A stretch of 64,000 nucleotides of DNA from Leptospira perolatii (GTDB taxonomy: Bacteria > Spirochaetota > Leptospiria > Leptospirales > Leptospiraceae), in contig NZ_NPDZ01000001.1 of assembly GCF_002811875.1 (NCBI RefSeq), forward strand, positions 248,001 to 312,000, in the 5' to 3' direction. The notes under the pieces are model-generated. The model had not been told where the DNA came from and did not search any database. It worked only from the letters and a program-made list of their open reading frames with translations. The translations under genes and the position numbers were made by a program. Of the stretch, positions 36,878-48,993 are shown one piece after another (position 1 is the stretch's first letter; each line of letters begins with the position of its first letter).

Positions 36878-39012
36878 TTAATCCTGTATAACCGACATTG
36901 CGTACTCGGAAATTGCATCCCTACGCTGCTCCGCGAAATCCTTGTGAAACCAAAGATTCTGCACTTTGGAAGCTTCCTTTTTACTTCCGATGACGATCTT
37001 GGTCATACATTCTTCGACCGCAAACTTCATGGCTTCCTTTCCGGTTTCTCCAAGACCTTTGTTTCGTTTTTTCCGAAGCACTTGACCGCCCGATTTCTGA
37101 ATTTTCTTCATTAGATCTTCATAATCTTTGTCATCGATGCAGAAGATTGTCTCGGTCTTTTTGCTTTCCGGCATCTTAATATCGACTTCATAGAGCGGCG
37201 CATTCGAAATATGAATCAGACCGATCTCGAATAACTCAGGCCAGTATTCATAAAAAAATGAAAGCATCAAAGATCGGATTGCATAGCCGTCAAAGTCAGC
37301 GTCAGTAATAATGCTGACTTTTTCATAATTCAGCTGGTCGATCGATTTTACTTTTTCATCGAGCGGCAAACCTAAGATGGCGACTATATTTTTCAGCTCT
37401 TCGTTAGCGATCGCTTTTGCCAGAGAGACTCCCTTACAGTTCATCGGCTTTCCGCGAAGAGGGAAGAGTCCGTGTAACTTTGGATTTCGTGCTGGGCGAA
37501 GGCCAGCAATGGCAGAGTCACCTTCTGCAATAAATAGAACTCTCCCTGAGTCGCCCGGCTTGCCTGTCGGAGGCATTAACTTCGGAATATTCATCTTACT
37601 TGCTTTCTTTAACCCTCTTTGAGCGTCTTCAAAAGCCTTGAGCTGAGTTCTCTTTTCCATCTGAAGTTTTACTTCTTCGATCAATCCGGTTTTCTTAATA
37701 AACTTATCCAAATGCTTATCTACAGCATTTCGAATATCTTCGTTTAGATCGTTAATTAAGTATGATTTATCTTGGGACTTGAATCTAGGATTCAAAAGTC
37801 TCATGTTCACATACATATGGAAACAGTTTCGAACGTCATTGCGAGTACAGTTCGTTTTGAGTTTCTTTTCTAATGAAACAATCTGGCTCTTTTTACGAAC
37901 CTCATCGCAGATTCTGTTTTCTAAGTACTCGATCGCAGAACCGCCTTGAGGGGCAAAAATGGAATTTACCCAAGCGAGATTTTTATTTTGTCCGATTACC
38001 AAGTATGACTCTAGATGGAGTTGAGTTCCAGTATTTGGGGCCTGATAATCCATTTTGTAATAGACCAGCTCAGAATGAGAGAAAATCTCGTCTAGACCTT
38101 TCTTGAATTTGTACTTTTCCTTCTTTCCTTTAAGTACAAACTGAACTTCTAATCCAGGATTCGTCATCGCGATATCCTGCAAGTATTGCTTCATCAAATC
38201 GACGTTAAACGAGATATCCAGATTATTAAAGTATTTTGGATTTAACTCGAATTCTACGGAGGTTCCGTGGTCGTCCTTGTCTGTTTTTTCGACGGATTCG
38301 AACATGTTCGTTTTTTTACAAATCGGAACAAGCTTTTCTATTTGGTCTTTTGTGAGAAGCGTGCAATCATCGAATTTTCCGTGTTCGTCAAAATACAAAA
38401 AAACTTTCTCTGTATCTTCTTTGGATAACTTGTAAGAACGGATTTGTTTTTTAGCGTCTTCGTGTAGTGTGAAAAGCTTCTTAAAAGAAACTCCGTTATT
38501 CACCGTTTTCACTTTGAAGTACGAGGAAACCATCCGAACCAAGGAAATCCCGACTCCGTTTTGTCCGGCGACGTGATCCTGCTTTACTTGATCGTCGAAA
38601 TTTTCTCCGTACATTAAGTGAAGGTAAACGCCTTCCGCGTTTGCTGCGGGAATTCCTCGCCCATTGTCGGTGACAGTCACAGTTTTTCGATCCGAAGAAA
38701 GTTGAATGATCAACTTGGACATTTTGTCCTTTTCGGGGATGGACTTGTCTTTTAGGTTCTTACGGTATTCGTCCACAGCGTTCATGCAAGCTTCGTCCAA
38801 GCATTTCAATTTTGCAGGAACATCTTCTAGTTCTTCGTGAACGATTTCATAATTACCTTGGGAATTTTTTCGGAAAAAATGCTGCTCGAAAGTGGAAGCC
38901 GAATTCTGGCCTAACCACATTCCGGTTCTCATACGTACGTGTTCTACGTTTGAGAGTTTCTTAAAGTTTCTTTCCTGTCCGGTTTTTTTATCCGTTTTTG
39001 CTTTGCCGGTGC

Positions 39013-39016
<4 letters not shown>
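36878..39016 (-). CDS. Type IIA DNA topoisomerase, ATPase/TOPRIM subunit (T4 gp39/ParE-like)
   Basis: 712 residues. GHKL ATPase motifs include [11 protein letters not shown] (about 74-84), DNGRGIP (about 117-123) and [11 protein letters not shown]. The TOPRIM part has [12 protein letters not shown] and the [12 protein letters not shown] metal site. It would bind ATP and, with the next subunit, pass one duplex through another. I place the start at ATG 39016, overlapping the A-subunit stop by four bases; 12 extra bases upstream are less likely. Sequence such as [21 protein letters not shown] differs from ordinary GyrB/ParE and resembles phage T4 gp39. Annotators would probably call it parE or topoisomerase IV subunit B. 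Confidence 0.88.
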
Positions 39017-40404
<1,388 letters not shown>

Positions 40405-40634
40405 AGGACTTTTATAGCCAAAGGATTTTAGGACAGTTTTAGTGTCAACATTTTACAAACTTCGAAACTCTATATCGAGCGTTTTCGTGGAAAACTCATC
40501 ATATAATAGAGTGCCTTAACGTTCTTACGAGAGAATCATCCTGTGAAAAGAAATTTTCCCGTATTTTCCTTGATGCATGTGACGAAAAACTGGAGTTTTT
40601 CCGATAGAAGGCTGCAACTGGAGATCTCTTTATT

Positions 40635-41585
40635 TTGAAATTCCTTCCCTTATTTATCGGCATAATACAAATCCTGTTTTTTCTGATTTGGACCTTAGAT
40701 TGTAGTCTTTTACCTGAACTGCCAACTTGGCTAGGTGGCCGGGAAACTTTGGTCCAGAACCAGCCAGCTACCAAGGTCTACTGGAATTTGACAAAAATTC
40801 CGGCGACTTCTGAAGCGTTCGTCCAGCAGCCAGGTGTTCTACATTATTTCATTCTTAAGAACCCTTCTTCCAGTGAAAAAAGTTGGAAAGCGGAAGTGAA
40901 CCTCTGGGAGACAAAGGAAGAATTTGTGAGATCACTTCCCAAGAACGTCCATTTTCCTAAACTCACCTTACGAGCCGCGGTTTCTTCCGGGATTTCTAAA
41001 ATATCGGAAGGAGAACCGTCCGATCCAAAGAGAATCTTATATTTTCCGAAGACTGATGTGATCTGGGAATACGAAGGGAATACCTTTTCTTCTCAGGCTA
41101 AAGGGTTACAATTCCGATCAGCAAAACGAGAACTGAAGAATTGGGTACTGGAGTTTGAGATCGGAAAGGATAATGCCTGGCTATCTATGGAATCCAGAAA
41201 TATGGATACAGACGTTTGGCTGACTTGGCGCAATCTTAAGTCTTGGGGATTCTCGAGCGTTCCTTCTACTGATTATATAAACCCTGATGGTAAAATCACA
41301 CCTTACATTGAATATGATTACTCGAATATTAATTATAAAGCTTTACCGATTCTGAATGAAGCTCTTCCTGTTTGGATCTTCTGGAAAGAAAACGGAGTTT
41401 CATGGGCCTGGGCTTTTTTACCTGAAGAAATGCTTTCTCCTAGACTCTTAGCAAAGCAAAAGAAAGGTGAAGGAGCTCCTCTCCTTTTTTACGATCCACT
41501 GGCTAATAATCCATTTACTGCTCGGGCCAATTTAGAGAACTATCCAATCATCTATTTTACAGACGAAAATTATGTCAGAAACTAA
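40635..41585 (+). CDS. Membrane-anchored protein of unknown function upstream of gltX
   Basis: 316 residues with an N-terminal helix (about 4-20) that may end in a lipobox-like LDC, then a soluble domain rich in tryptophan and beta strands. I recognise no family. It seems to begin with TTG (40635-40637) preceded by GGAG eleven bases upstream; no ATG fits better. The 3' end overlaps gltX by 14 bases, so it is co-translated with it. Divergent from the topoisomerase operon across 230 bases. Confidence 0.65.
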   Translation: MKFLPLFIGIIQILFFLIWTLDCSLLPELPTWLGGRETLVQNQPATKVYWNLTKIPATSEAFVQQPGVLHYFILKNPSSSEKSWKAEVNLWETKEEFVRSLPKNVHFPKLTLRAAVSSGISKISEGEPSDPKRILYFPKTDVIWEYEGNTFSSQAKGLQFRSAKRELKNWVLEFEIGKDNAWLSMESRNMDTDVWLTWRNLKSWGFSSVPSTDYINPDGKITPYIEYDYSNINYKALPILNEALPVWIFWKENGVSWAWAFLPEEMLSPRLLAKQKKGEGAPLLFYDPLANNPFTARANLENYPIIYFTDENYVRN

Positions 41586-43131
41586 AGAAGTCAGAACTCG
41601 ATTTGCTCCTTCACCAACAGGATTTCTTCATGTAGGTGGTGCTAGGACTGCTCTATTCAATTACTTGTATGCAAAAGCACAAGGAGGCAAGTTCTTACTT
41701 CGAATCGAAGATACGGATCAGTCTCGTTCTACAGAAGATTCTTTTAAAATGATTTTAGAATCTTTGCAGTGGTTAGGAATCGGGTGGGACGAAGGCCCTG
41801 GTGTTGGAGGTCCTCACGGCCCGTACATTCAATCAGAAAGAATCTCTATTTATAAACAATATACGGATAAGCTAATAGCAGAAGGCAAAGCCTATCGTTG
41901 CTTTTGTACCCAGGAAGAACTGGAGATCAAAAAGAAGCAAGCAGAGGCGATGGGGGTTCCGTACGTCTATGACGGACTCCATGCGAACATGAGTGAAGAA
42001 GAAGTTCAGGAAAAAATTAAACAAGGAATTCCTTATTCCATTCGATTCAAGACACCTTCCAAAAATCTGATCATCGACGATATCATTCAAGGAAAAGTAA
42101 AGTTTGATACCAAGTTGATTGGAGATTTCATAATCGTAAAATCGGACGGCTTTCCATCTTACAACTATGCAGTCGTAATCGACGATGCTTTAATGAAAAT
42201 TTCGCATGTAATAAGAGGAGTCGGACACCTCTCTAATACCCCGCGGCAAGTAATGATTTATGAGGCTTTTGGCTTTCCGATTCCGGAATTCGCGCACGTA
42301 TCAGAGATCGTAGGTATGGACGGCAAAAAACTTTCCAAGAGGGCAGGCGCGACTTCGATTCTTGCCTTTAAAGATCTAGGATACTTACCGGAAACTTTCG
42401 TAAACTATATGGCCTTACTCGGCTGGACTTCTCCCGATGGACAGGAATATCTTCCCGGAGGACTTCCTAAGAAAATATTCGATATACATCGTTGTTCAAA
42501 ATCGCCTTCTACTTTTGATGTATTCAAAAAACCTAAAACAGAAGACGAAGTAGTTACTAATTTTTCGAATCTGGATCAAATCGCAGAAGCAATGAACCCT
42601 AAATCGAAGCTAAATTGGCTATCGAACAAGTATATTAGAGAGTTGCCGATTTCGCAAATTACCAACTCTTTGCTTCCTTTCCTCAAAGATAGGACGGACA
42701 TTCCTGAAATAGTTAAGAATCCGAACGATCCTACTTTGCAATCCATAGTGGATAGTGTTCGAGTATATTTGGATAGTTTAAGACAAGCACCCGATTATAT
42801 CGCCGAATTCTTTGTATCGGATTTAAAGATCCAAGGGGACGAAGCGAAAGAAATTCTCAATCAGGATTCCTCTCCTATCGTTGTTAGGAAATTTTACGAA
42901 TTACTAAAGAACAATGAGCCAAAAACGGACGAAGATTATAAAGGGTTAATGGCCTCTGCCGGGGAACAAACCTCACAAAAAGGTAAATCTCTGTATATGC
43001 CGATTAGGGTAGTTGCTACCGGAAAGGCGCATGGGCTCGAGTTGCCGATCCTATTTCCGCTCTTAGGAAAAGAAAAGCTACTCAAACGAATAGAGAAATC
43101 GGCTTTAGATGCAGGAATTTCGCTAACTTAA
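41572..43131 (+). CDS. gltX: Glutamate--tRNA ligase
   Basis: 519-residue class I aminoacyl-tRNA synthetase charging tRNA-Glu. The HIGH-type motif is [11 protein letters not shown] near the N-terminus and the KMSKS-type motif is KKLSKR near residue 248. Length is slightly above the usual 470-500. In bacteria lacking glutaminyl-tRNA synthetase it also makes Glu-tRNA-Gln; that cannot be seen here. It overlaps the preceding gene by 14 bases. Confidence 0.97.
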   Translation: MSETKEVRTRFAPSPTGFLHVGGARTALFNYLYAKAQGGKFLLRIEDTDQSRSTEDSFKMILESLQWLGIGWDEGPGVGGPHGPYIQSERISIYKQYTDKLIAEGKAYRCFCTQEELEIKKKQAEAMGVPYVYDGLHANMSEEEVQEKIKQGIPYSIRFKTPSKNLIIDDIIQGKVKFDTKLIGDFIIVKSDGFPSYNYAVVIDDALMKISHVIRGVGHLSNTPRQVMIYEAFGFPIPEFAHVSEIVGMDGKKLSKRAGATSILAFKDLGYLPETFVNYMALLGWTSPDGQEYLPGGLPKKIFDIHRCSKSPSTFDVFKKPKTEDEVVTNFSNLDQIAEAMNPKSKLNWLSNKYIRELPISQITNSLLPFLKDRTDIPEIVKNPNDPTLQSIVDSVRVYLDSLRQAPDYIAEFFVSDLKIQGDEAKEILNQDSSPIVVRKFYELLKNNEPKTDEDYKGLMASAGEQTSQKGKSLYMPIRVVATGKAHGLELPILFPLLGKEKLLKRIEKSALDAGISLT

Positions 43132-43203
43132 TAATTTTTTGGGGTTTTTTGTTGCAAAATTGCTCCTGACAGATGTATCAATATTTGGGGCGTCGTATAG
43201 AGA

Positions 43204-43791
43204 ATGAGGAATACAGCGGAGGCATTATTTGTTAAGCAAGACTCCGGGTCCTATGTTATGTTTATTCCTCCCGATATCGGAAGCATCCGTGAATTCCGAA
43301 AACTGCTTCGCGAGTCCCTCGTCGAAAATCGTTTCTCTTCCAAATTTATTCAGCAAATAGAGTTGGCCGCCGACGAGGCGCTGACTAACTCTATCTCGGC
43401 TAATTGCAATTCGTTCTGCCAAGAGACAATTATATGCAGATGGATATTAAGAGATTCTAAAATTACTCTTTGGATCGTAGACTACGGCAAAGGATTGAAA
43501 GCAGAAAAACTTGAAGCCGCTTGTTCTAAAGAAAAACATTCTTCTTTGCACGAGCTACTTGAAAAAGTAGCCAAGCACCAAGAGAACAAGTGTGAGGTTC
43601 TTCCTTTCAAGGGCAAGTTGGTATCCCATCGGAACCTTGGAAAAGGATTACAAATTATGCATACACTAATGGATTCGGTAAAAGTTTTCTACCATTCCAT
43701 GGAAGGTAGAATTTCAATGGATCCAAAGGCGGATAATATTCGCGGATCTATCATTGAGCTCGCTTTCGACGCGAAGAAGCACTCTGCTTAG
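43204..43791 (+). CDS. RsbW/SpoIIAB-like anti-sigma factor or serine kinase
   Basis: 195 residues with the small GHKL fold: N-box ELAADEALTNSISANCN, G1 VDYGKGL and G2 NLGKGLQIMHTLMDSVK. Such proteins bind or phosphorylate anti-sigma-factor antagonists, controlling stress responses. Compared with RsbW an insert of about 25 residues occurs between G1 and G2 (about 105-140). The first ATG is used here, but another at 43258, just before IPPDIGS, would give a more typical N-terminus. No antagonist (STAS) gene is adjacent, so partners are elsewhere. Confidence 0.82.
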   Translation: MRNTAEALFVKQDSGSYVMFIPPDIGSIREFRKLLRESLVENRFSSKFIQQIELAADEALTNSISANCNSFCQETIICRWILRDSKITLWIVDYGKGLKAEKLEAACSKEKHSSLHELLEKVAKHQENKCEVLPFKGKLVSHRNLGKGLQIMHTLMDSVKVFYHSMEGRISMDPKADNIRGSIIELAFDAKKHSA

Positions 43792-43935
43792 TTATAAAGA
43801 AATTATTTCCAAATTATAATATTTGCAGTTTCAAGTAGAAAAATTCTTTTTTTCTTATTTCGAACGATCGAATAACCTTCTCCGTGCCATATGTAAAGAT
43901 TTAAACTTAAATCGATTTCTCGATAATTAGCATTC

Positions 43936-44778
43936 ATGACCCTAAACGAATTTGCAGCTTTTATAATACGTTCTCCAAGGTTGGAGGACAAACTTTTTAC
44001 TCCTGCTTCTTTTCCTGCGGATACGATACGACGAGACATATTCGTTCCGGATTCCCCCGAGCGAGAAATAAAAATTAGGTTTTCGGATAAGAAGGTGAAG
44101 ATGCCCAGATTAGAGCATTTGAACCAACTCGAGAATCGTATTCACTCACTACATCATTTTGCGAACCATGAGTTGATGGCTATCGAGCTTTTCGCTTGGG
44201 CAATATTAAAATTTCAAGATGCTTCTACTAGTGTGCGAAAAAGTTTATATAAGACTCTTCTGGAAGAGCAAACGCATCTCAGATTGTATATCGATTCTAT
44301 CCGAAAAGGTGGAATGAATTTTGGCGACAAGCCTTTGAATTATATTTTTTGGAAGCAGATTCCGAATATACAAACATTAGATCGTTTTTATGCGGTAATG
44401 GCTTTAACTTTTGAAGGAGCGAATCTCGACTATTCAATCATCTACAAAAAAGCTTTTGAGAAATTTGGAGATACTGAAAGAGCAGAGATCATGCAAAGAG
44501 TTCACGCCGATGAAATCAAGCATGTGAGAAGAGGTACAAAGGTACTTTTTTCAGATGGCACATCGGAAGAGGCTCAATGGAAAAAATATCTGAGCTTATT
44601 GGAGTATCCGTTTACTCCTCGAAGGGCCAAGGGCACAGCGTACTTTCCGGAGCTGAGAGTAAGGGCAGGTCTTTCTGATTCCTTTGCCCAGGAACTGGGG
44701 AGCTACTCCGATGACTACGTAGATTATACGAATGCCAGAATTCTAAAGGATGTTTTGGGGAATCGGATCGAAATTTAG
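43936..44778 (+). CDS. DUF455 family ferritin-like protein
   Basis: 280 residues. The central helical part has the glutamate/histidine pattern of a di-iron ferritin-like bundle: [36 protein letters not shown] and [14 protein letters not shown]455 proteins are proposed to be di-iron hydroxylases or to act near MiaE-like enzymes, but no reaction is known to me. There is no clear Shine-Dalgarno at the ATG; the distance to the next gene's start is 57 bases. Confidence 0.85.
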   Translation: MTLNEFAAFIIRSPRLEDKLFTPASFPADTIRRDIFVPDSPEREIKIRFSDKKVKMPRLEHLNQLENRIHSLHHFANHELMAIELFAWAILKFQDASTSVRKSLYKTLLEEQTHLRLYIDSIRKGGMNFGDKPLNYIFWKQIPNIQTLDRFYAVMALTFEGANLDYSIIYKKAFEKFGDTERAEIMQRVHADEIKHVRRGTKVLFSDGTSEEAQWKKYLSLLEYPFTPRRAKGTAYFPELRVRAGLSDSFAQELGSYSDDYVDYTNARILKDVLGNRIEI

Positions 44779-44835
44779 CGGTTGGAAATCGGTAGACATA
44801 GGCATTTTGATAAAAGAAACTGCTCGAGAAACCGC

Positions 44836-45990
44836 ATGAAATTCTCAACTCTTCTGAACGAACTCTTTCGATGGCGTTCAATCCTTTTACTTTTACCGTT
44901 TCTCTTTGGATGCAATACAAAGACTCCTTCTGATTCTAACATCATTTCGCTGGTTATAGATTCTACTCAGGAAAAGAATCCCGATGTAATATTGAAAAAA
45001 GTGGGAAATCTGGATGAGGATCCTGACCTTGAGTGCTTTGCTCTAGTACGAAACGGAACAGAGGAAATACTTTCTGTTCTAAAAAAGGAAAAGAACGGAG
45101 ATTGGAAACTCGTAAGTAAAAATACATTCAGTTTATTGAATATTGGACCGCTGGCGTACAACCCAAAAACCTCCAGTTGGCAAGCCGATGATAGTAAGCC
45201 GCAAAAAGAAGCCGGTTATATCGTAAAGAGAATCTTGATGGAGGAGCTGCCGGGCGACGAGTTTAATTCGCTCTTCCTGGAAGTGCTTAGCGAGGAGCCT
45301 CCGCTCGGTTTGTTTTCCGTACCTTTCGTAATTCGGAAAGGAGTGAAAATCTTGGATGGCCTTTCTATTTTAAAGGACCACGAATATTTAGCAAAGTCAA
45401 AGCGAGGCGATTTCAACTATAATAAAGAGGAAAAGAACATCACGATCTTTCCTTCGAGCCGCACTTATGCGCAGAATTTTAACTTTAACGGATGGGAACT
45501 TGTACCTGATATTCCTGGTGTCGCTTCACCTGGATTGTTAAGTATCGATGTACCGGAAACCTGGAAAAAGGGACAACCCGGAGAAGTTGTGATCTGGTTC
45601 AAGAACCGCGGAAGCTATGCAGGGACTGCTTATTTGAGCTTGTCTTTTCCAAATTCTCAAAAGGTGGAAACCGATACGAATAAAGAAGGAGTAAGGTTCT
45701 ATCCACCAGGATCAAAAGTATTCTCTTCCAAAGGGGTCTATATCTCTTCCAAGATTCCGTTGATTGAGATTACAAAGGAAGGTTGGGGAAGAAACCACAA
45801 ATACGGAGTTCGGTTTATGCTGACTCCGGATCAAGATGGAATTCCCACATTGCTGTTCCGTTCCACATCAAAATCATACAGAGAAACTGTAAATTTACCT
45901 ACTCCGAGTAGTTCTGTTCATACAGAAGTGGACCAACAGGACTTTCGGAGTTATACGATAGTTCTTGAAAAGAAAGGAAAAGCCAAATAG
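44836..45990 (+). CDS. Lipoprotein of unknown function
   Basis: 384 residues beginning with a typical spirochaetal lipoprotein signal: a hydrophobic core LLLLPFLFGC with the lipobox cysteine near residue 27. The mature part is beta-rich and looks like a two-domain periplasmic or surface protein; I do not recognise a named family. I choose the ATG at 44836, which starts just before the signal peptide; the frame extends upstream only through a TTG at 44782. It lies in a unit with the FFLEELY-like and MotB-like genes and ends nine bases before the next. Confidence 0.75.
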   Translation: MKFSTLLNELFRWRSILLLLPFLFGCNTKTPSDSNIISLVIDSTQEKNPDVILKKVGNLDEDPDLECFALVRNGTEEILSVLKKEKNGDWKLVSKNTFSLLNIGPLAYNPKTSSWQADDSKPQKEAGYIVKRILMEELPGDEFNSLFLEVLSEEPPLGLFSVPFVIRKGVKILDGLSILKDHEYLAKSKRGDFNYNKEEKNITIFPSSRTYAQNFNFNGWELVPDIPGVASPGLLSIDVPETWKKGQPGEVVIWFKNRGSYAGTAYLSLSFPNSQKVETDTNKEGVRFYPPGSKVFSSKGVYISSKIPLIEITKEGWGRNHKYGVRFMLTPDQDGIPTLLFRSTSKSYRETVNLPTPSSSVHTEVDQQDFRSYTIVLEKKGKAK

Positions 45991-45999
45991 GTTCTGTTA

Positions 46000-46686
46000 T
46001 TGATTGCGGAAGATTCATTGAAAAGTTTCGAAGAACAAAAGCTGAATAAGGCAAAAATCGAAATCGTTAGAGCGCAAGTAGAACGATTTCGAAAGTTTTA
46101 TTCTGATTACTTTCATTTGGAAGAGACAATTCCGATGGTAGAATACTTTTTTGAGACGATCTACAATCTAGAGGGAAAAGAAGTCTGGATGCACTTGGCT
46201 ATGGACACTTATCAAAGAGTCAAGGGCATGATGAAAGAGACTACTCGAACAAATCTGGAAGCATTAATAGATCTGAACAATCTTACGGATGAGTTAGACG
46301 GGCAAATGGCCCAACTGCTTCTCAAAAAAGGTTGGGAGGGAAAAAGATTATCTAGGGAAGAATACGACGAACTATATCGCGAGTTTGGCCATCGAGAAAA
46401 AAGAGAAAAACAGTTAGAGATCGTACTAAGAAATTTAAGAGTGTTTTTCGAATTAGCTCATCGGCCTATCGCTGCCTATCTAATTCGTCCTGCTAGATTT
46501 ATGGCTGGGTTGCTTGGAGTTTCATTGCTTTTCGAATCAGTTGAATCTGCTTACAATGCAGTCCTACCAGTATCGCCGGAGATTTTTGAATCTTTCATAG
46601 AGCAGGTAGAAAAAAGAGAAGAAGCCTATATTAAAAGTTTCTTACATTTTGATACTGAAAAGAATTTGAATCATCGGCAAAATTAA
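46000..46686 (+). CDS. FFLEELY-like helical protein
   Basis: 228 residues, predicted all-helical and soluble. The stretch YFFETIYNLEGKEVWMH and LIDLNNLTDELDGQMAQLL resemble, in order and spacing, the FFLEELY protein family as I recall it; that family has no known function. The start looks like TTG at 46000 without a clear Shine-Dalgarno, so it could begin a few codons later. The stop is directly followed by the ATG of the MotB-like gene (46687), so the two are almost certainly translated together. Confidence 0.6.
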   Translation: MIAEDSLKSFEEQKLNKAKIEIVRAQVERFRKFYSDYFHLEETIPMVEYFFETIYNLEGKEVWMHLAMDTYQRVKGMMKETTRTNLEALIDLNNLTDELDGQMAQLLLKKGWEGKRLSREEYDELYREFGHREKREKQLEIVLRNLRVFFELAHRPIAAYLIRPARFMAGLLGVSLLFESVESAYNAVLPVSPEIFESFIEQVEKREEAYIKSFLHFDTEKNLNHRQN

Positions 46687-47415
46687 ATGGTCAGAAGGCG
46701 AAGATATCCAGAAAGAAGAGTTCGAGATGAAATCGACGAGAACAAAGATCGTTGGTTGCTCACTTATTCAGATATGATTACTCTTCTGCTGGGTTTGTTC
46801 ATTATCATGTATTCAATTTCTCAAGTAGACCAGACAAAGCTGAAACAAGTCGCTGATCTGATTCGTGGAGGATTCGGACTAGGAGAATCTTTCTTTACCG
46901 GTTCTAATATTTCTTTAGAAGAGGATCCTTTGCTGCAACCTAGGACCCAGTTGTATCGATTTTGGGAAAGGATATCTTACGCGCTCAAAAAACTAAAAGA
47001 GAAAACAAAACTGTTTATCGGCCTGAGCGAAGCAGAGGAAGTTCGTATCCAAGTTTTCAGTTCTTCTTTAGGTGAAGGAAAATTTCAGCCTGATGAAGAC
47101 ACGGATTTTGCGTTTCAGAAGCTTGCAGAAGTAGTGCAAGGAATGGATGTGGACGTGGTAGTTCGCGTTCAAATTCCGTACGCAGACCAGGAGGCAGGCA
47201 AAGGATTTAGAAATGTCTGGGAATACAATTCATATCGTGCGACTTTGGTAGCCGAAGTGCTTGCCGAAAAATATGGCATTCCTAAGGATCGAATTTCGGT
47301 CCAAGCATTCAATCAATTTCAAAAAGTTGAAAAGTCCCAAAGCGAAAGCCCTGAAATTAAGGCATCCCAAGAAAGAATAGAAATTATCATTCGCAAGCGT
47401 AGTACGGAAAATTAA
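46687..47415 (+). CDS. MotB/OmpA-like peptidoglycan-binding motor protein
   Basis: 242 residues: short basic N-terminus, one membrane helix with the MotB signature WLLTYSDMITLLLGLFIIMYS, whose aspartate D29 would be the proton-conducting residue, then an OmpA-like C-terminal domain (YNSYRATLVAEVLAEKYGIPKDRISVQAFNQ). MotB couples proton flow to rotation of the flagellum together with MotA. No motA is adjacent, so this is either a flagellar MotB whose partner is elsewhere or part of a different proton-driven complex (compare ExbD/TolR and ZorB). The gene follows the FFLEELY-like gene with no gap. Confidence 0.85.
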   Translation: MVRRRRYPERRVRDEIDENKDRWLLTYSDMITLLLGLFIIMYSISQVDQTKLKQVADLIRGGFGLGESFFTGSNISLEEDPLLQPRTQLYRFWERISYALKKLKEKTKLFIGLSEAEEVRIQVFSSSLGEGKFQPDEDTDFAFQKLAEVVQGMDVDVVVRVQIPYADQEAGKGFRNVWEYNSYRATLVAEVLAEKYGIPKDRISVQAFNQFQKVEKSQSESPEIKASQERIEIIIRKRSTEN

Positions 47416-47452
47416 ATTAAGAATCATGAATTTAAAGAAAGGCTCCCCGAAA

Positions 47453-47893
47453 ATGAAAGCTTTGGAATTTAATAGAGAAACAGCATTCTTTGTAATGTTA
47501 ATTCTTGTATCGATTCTCTACAATTGCAAGACCAAGCCTAAATCGAATCCTACATTGGACGCAATTTGGGGTGAAGATGGGCTGAGTTTAGTAGCAGCTT
47601 ATTGCACGAAACTGCAAGAATGTGCTAAGCCAGGTTTGGAAAAACTTTCTAAGGACGAAAAAGCTTTGGTGGAAATGAAGCTCAATTCCTCCAATTGTGT
47701 CCAAAACTTTAAAGGAACAAATGCATATAAATTAGCCGCACAAAACTCTTCGGTAGTGATTGGAAAAACTAAAGCTTGTTTCATTTCTGTAGTTTCCGCC
47801 CCCTGCGAACAAGTAGTGAATGGGGTAAACGGAATCAGCTCGGATTGCGGTTGGTTACACGAAGTGCAAACCGGAAAAATTCAGAAATTTTAA
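47453..47893 (+). CDS. Small cysteine-rich lipoprotein
   Basis: 146 residues with a lipoprotein signal (VMLILVSILYNC, lipobox YNC) and a small mature domain containing five further cysteines (YCTKLQEC, SNC, KACF, PCEQ, DCGW), so disulfides are likely. Unknown family. I use the ATG at 47453, with AAAGG upstream; another ATG at 47426 would add nine residues. It follows the MotB-like gene closely and probably belongs to its unit. Confidence 0.65.
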   Translation: MKALEFNRETAFFVMLILVSILYNCKTKPKSNPTLDAIWGEDGLSLVAAYCTKLQECAKPGLEKLSKDEKALVEMKLNSSNCVQNFKGTNAYKLAAQNSSVVIGKTKACFISVVSAPCEQVVNGVNGISSDCGWLHEVQTGKIQKF

Positions 47894-47974
47894 TATAAAG
47901 ATTATTTTTATTAAGTCATTTGGACTTAAACCGGGGAAGAAGAAAAATCCGATTTGAATCGGGAGGCTTTTGCC

Positions 47975-48961
47975 GTGTTAAGAGGATTGAAAAAACTAAA
48001 TCGTTATGAAAAACGATTATTAAGAATTGCGAAATTAGGTGAAAAAATCACCAAACTCAAGCAAGTAGGCTTTTCCCGGAGAACGAAAGAAGGCTTTAGA
48101 TTTCCGATTTATAGTCTGGAAATTGGAACGGAAGAAGGTCTCAAAAAGAATCCTGTGGGAATTACTGCGGGAGTTCACGGATTAGAAACAATCGGGATTC
48201 AGATCTTGCTGGATTTCCTAGATTATATTTTGCACCCGAAGTCTACCGGGTACATGACTGAATTCAAAAAATCGAAACTTGGATTAGTGGTACTTCCCAT
48301 GGTTAATCCAGGTGGAGTGGCGCTGAAGTCGAGGGCAAACCCTGGTGGGGTCGATCTAATGAGGAACTCCGGAGTAGAGGCGGTAAAAGCTCTTCCTTTT
48401 TTCGGCGGGCATAATTTTTCGAGCAAGCTTCCTTACTATCGAGGCCACGGATTGGAGCCGGAGTCTAGGACTGTGTTTCGCACAGTGTTCGATCGTTTTT
48501 TTCATGCGAAGAATGCAGTGATTCCGATCTTAGACGTACATTCAGGTTTTGGCACTGTTGATAACGTATGGTGGCCGTATGCTTATACTAAGTATCCTTG
48601 CCCTGACACTGATCTTTATTTGAAGATCGCTTCTTATCTCAAAAATCAATGCGGTCACATTCATTTTGCGTATGGCCCTCAGAGCGAAAGCTATACGACT
48701 CACGGAGATCTTTGGGACCGTATTTATGATCACTATCGCGAAGTACATTCTTCCGAAAAAAATTGGAGCTCTAAACTTCTGCCGATCACTTTGGAAGTGG
48801 GGACATGGTCCGACGTAAAGGAAGAGCCGATGAAGATTTTTTCCAAAAAAGGAATCTTTCGTCCGGCTCAATCGAACAAGCACGAGACATTAACCAGGTA
48901 CCGGGGTTTCTTAAGAGATGTGGTCCGCCTGGGATTAAGCGAGCCTAAAGATTGGATTTAG
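47975..48961 (+). CDS. M14/AstE-family zinc carboxypeptidase-like protein
   Basis: 328 residues. The zinc-binding HxxE is visible in GITAGVHGLETIGIQ, the third ligand in LDVHSGFG and the catalytic glutamate in TLEVGTW, all in the right order for the M14 peptidase/succinylglutamate desuccinylase superfamily. It probably removes a C-terminal residue or an acyl group from a peptide or amino acid. GTG 47975 is chosen because GGGAGG ends eight bases before it; a TTG at 47954 would put the ribosome site inside the gene. Confidence 0.8.
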   Translation: MLRGLKKLNRYEKRLLRIAKLGEKITKLKQVGFSRRTKEGFRFPIYSLEIGTEEGLKKNPVGITAGVHGLETIGIQILLDFLDYILHPKSTGYMTEFKKSKLGLVVLPMVNPGGVALKSRANPGGVDLMRNSGVEAVKALPFFGGHNFSSKLPYYRGHGLEPESRTVFRTVFDRFFHAKNAVIPILDVHSGFGTVDNVWWPYAYTKYPCPDTDLYLKIASYLKNQCGHIHFAYGPQSESYTTHGDLWDRIYDHYREVHSSEKNWSSKLLPITLEVGTWSDVKEEPMKIFSKKGIFRPAQSNKHETLTRYRGFLRDVVRLGLSEPKDWI

Positions 48962-48993
48962 AAAAAAAATCGTTTCTGCTATTCGTTTTCCTA

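Noticed and set aside
43803..44039. A 78-codon minus-strand frame over the start of the DUF455 gene
   Set aside because: More than 100 bases of it are antisense to the well-supported DUF455 coding region, and it has no recognisable motif.
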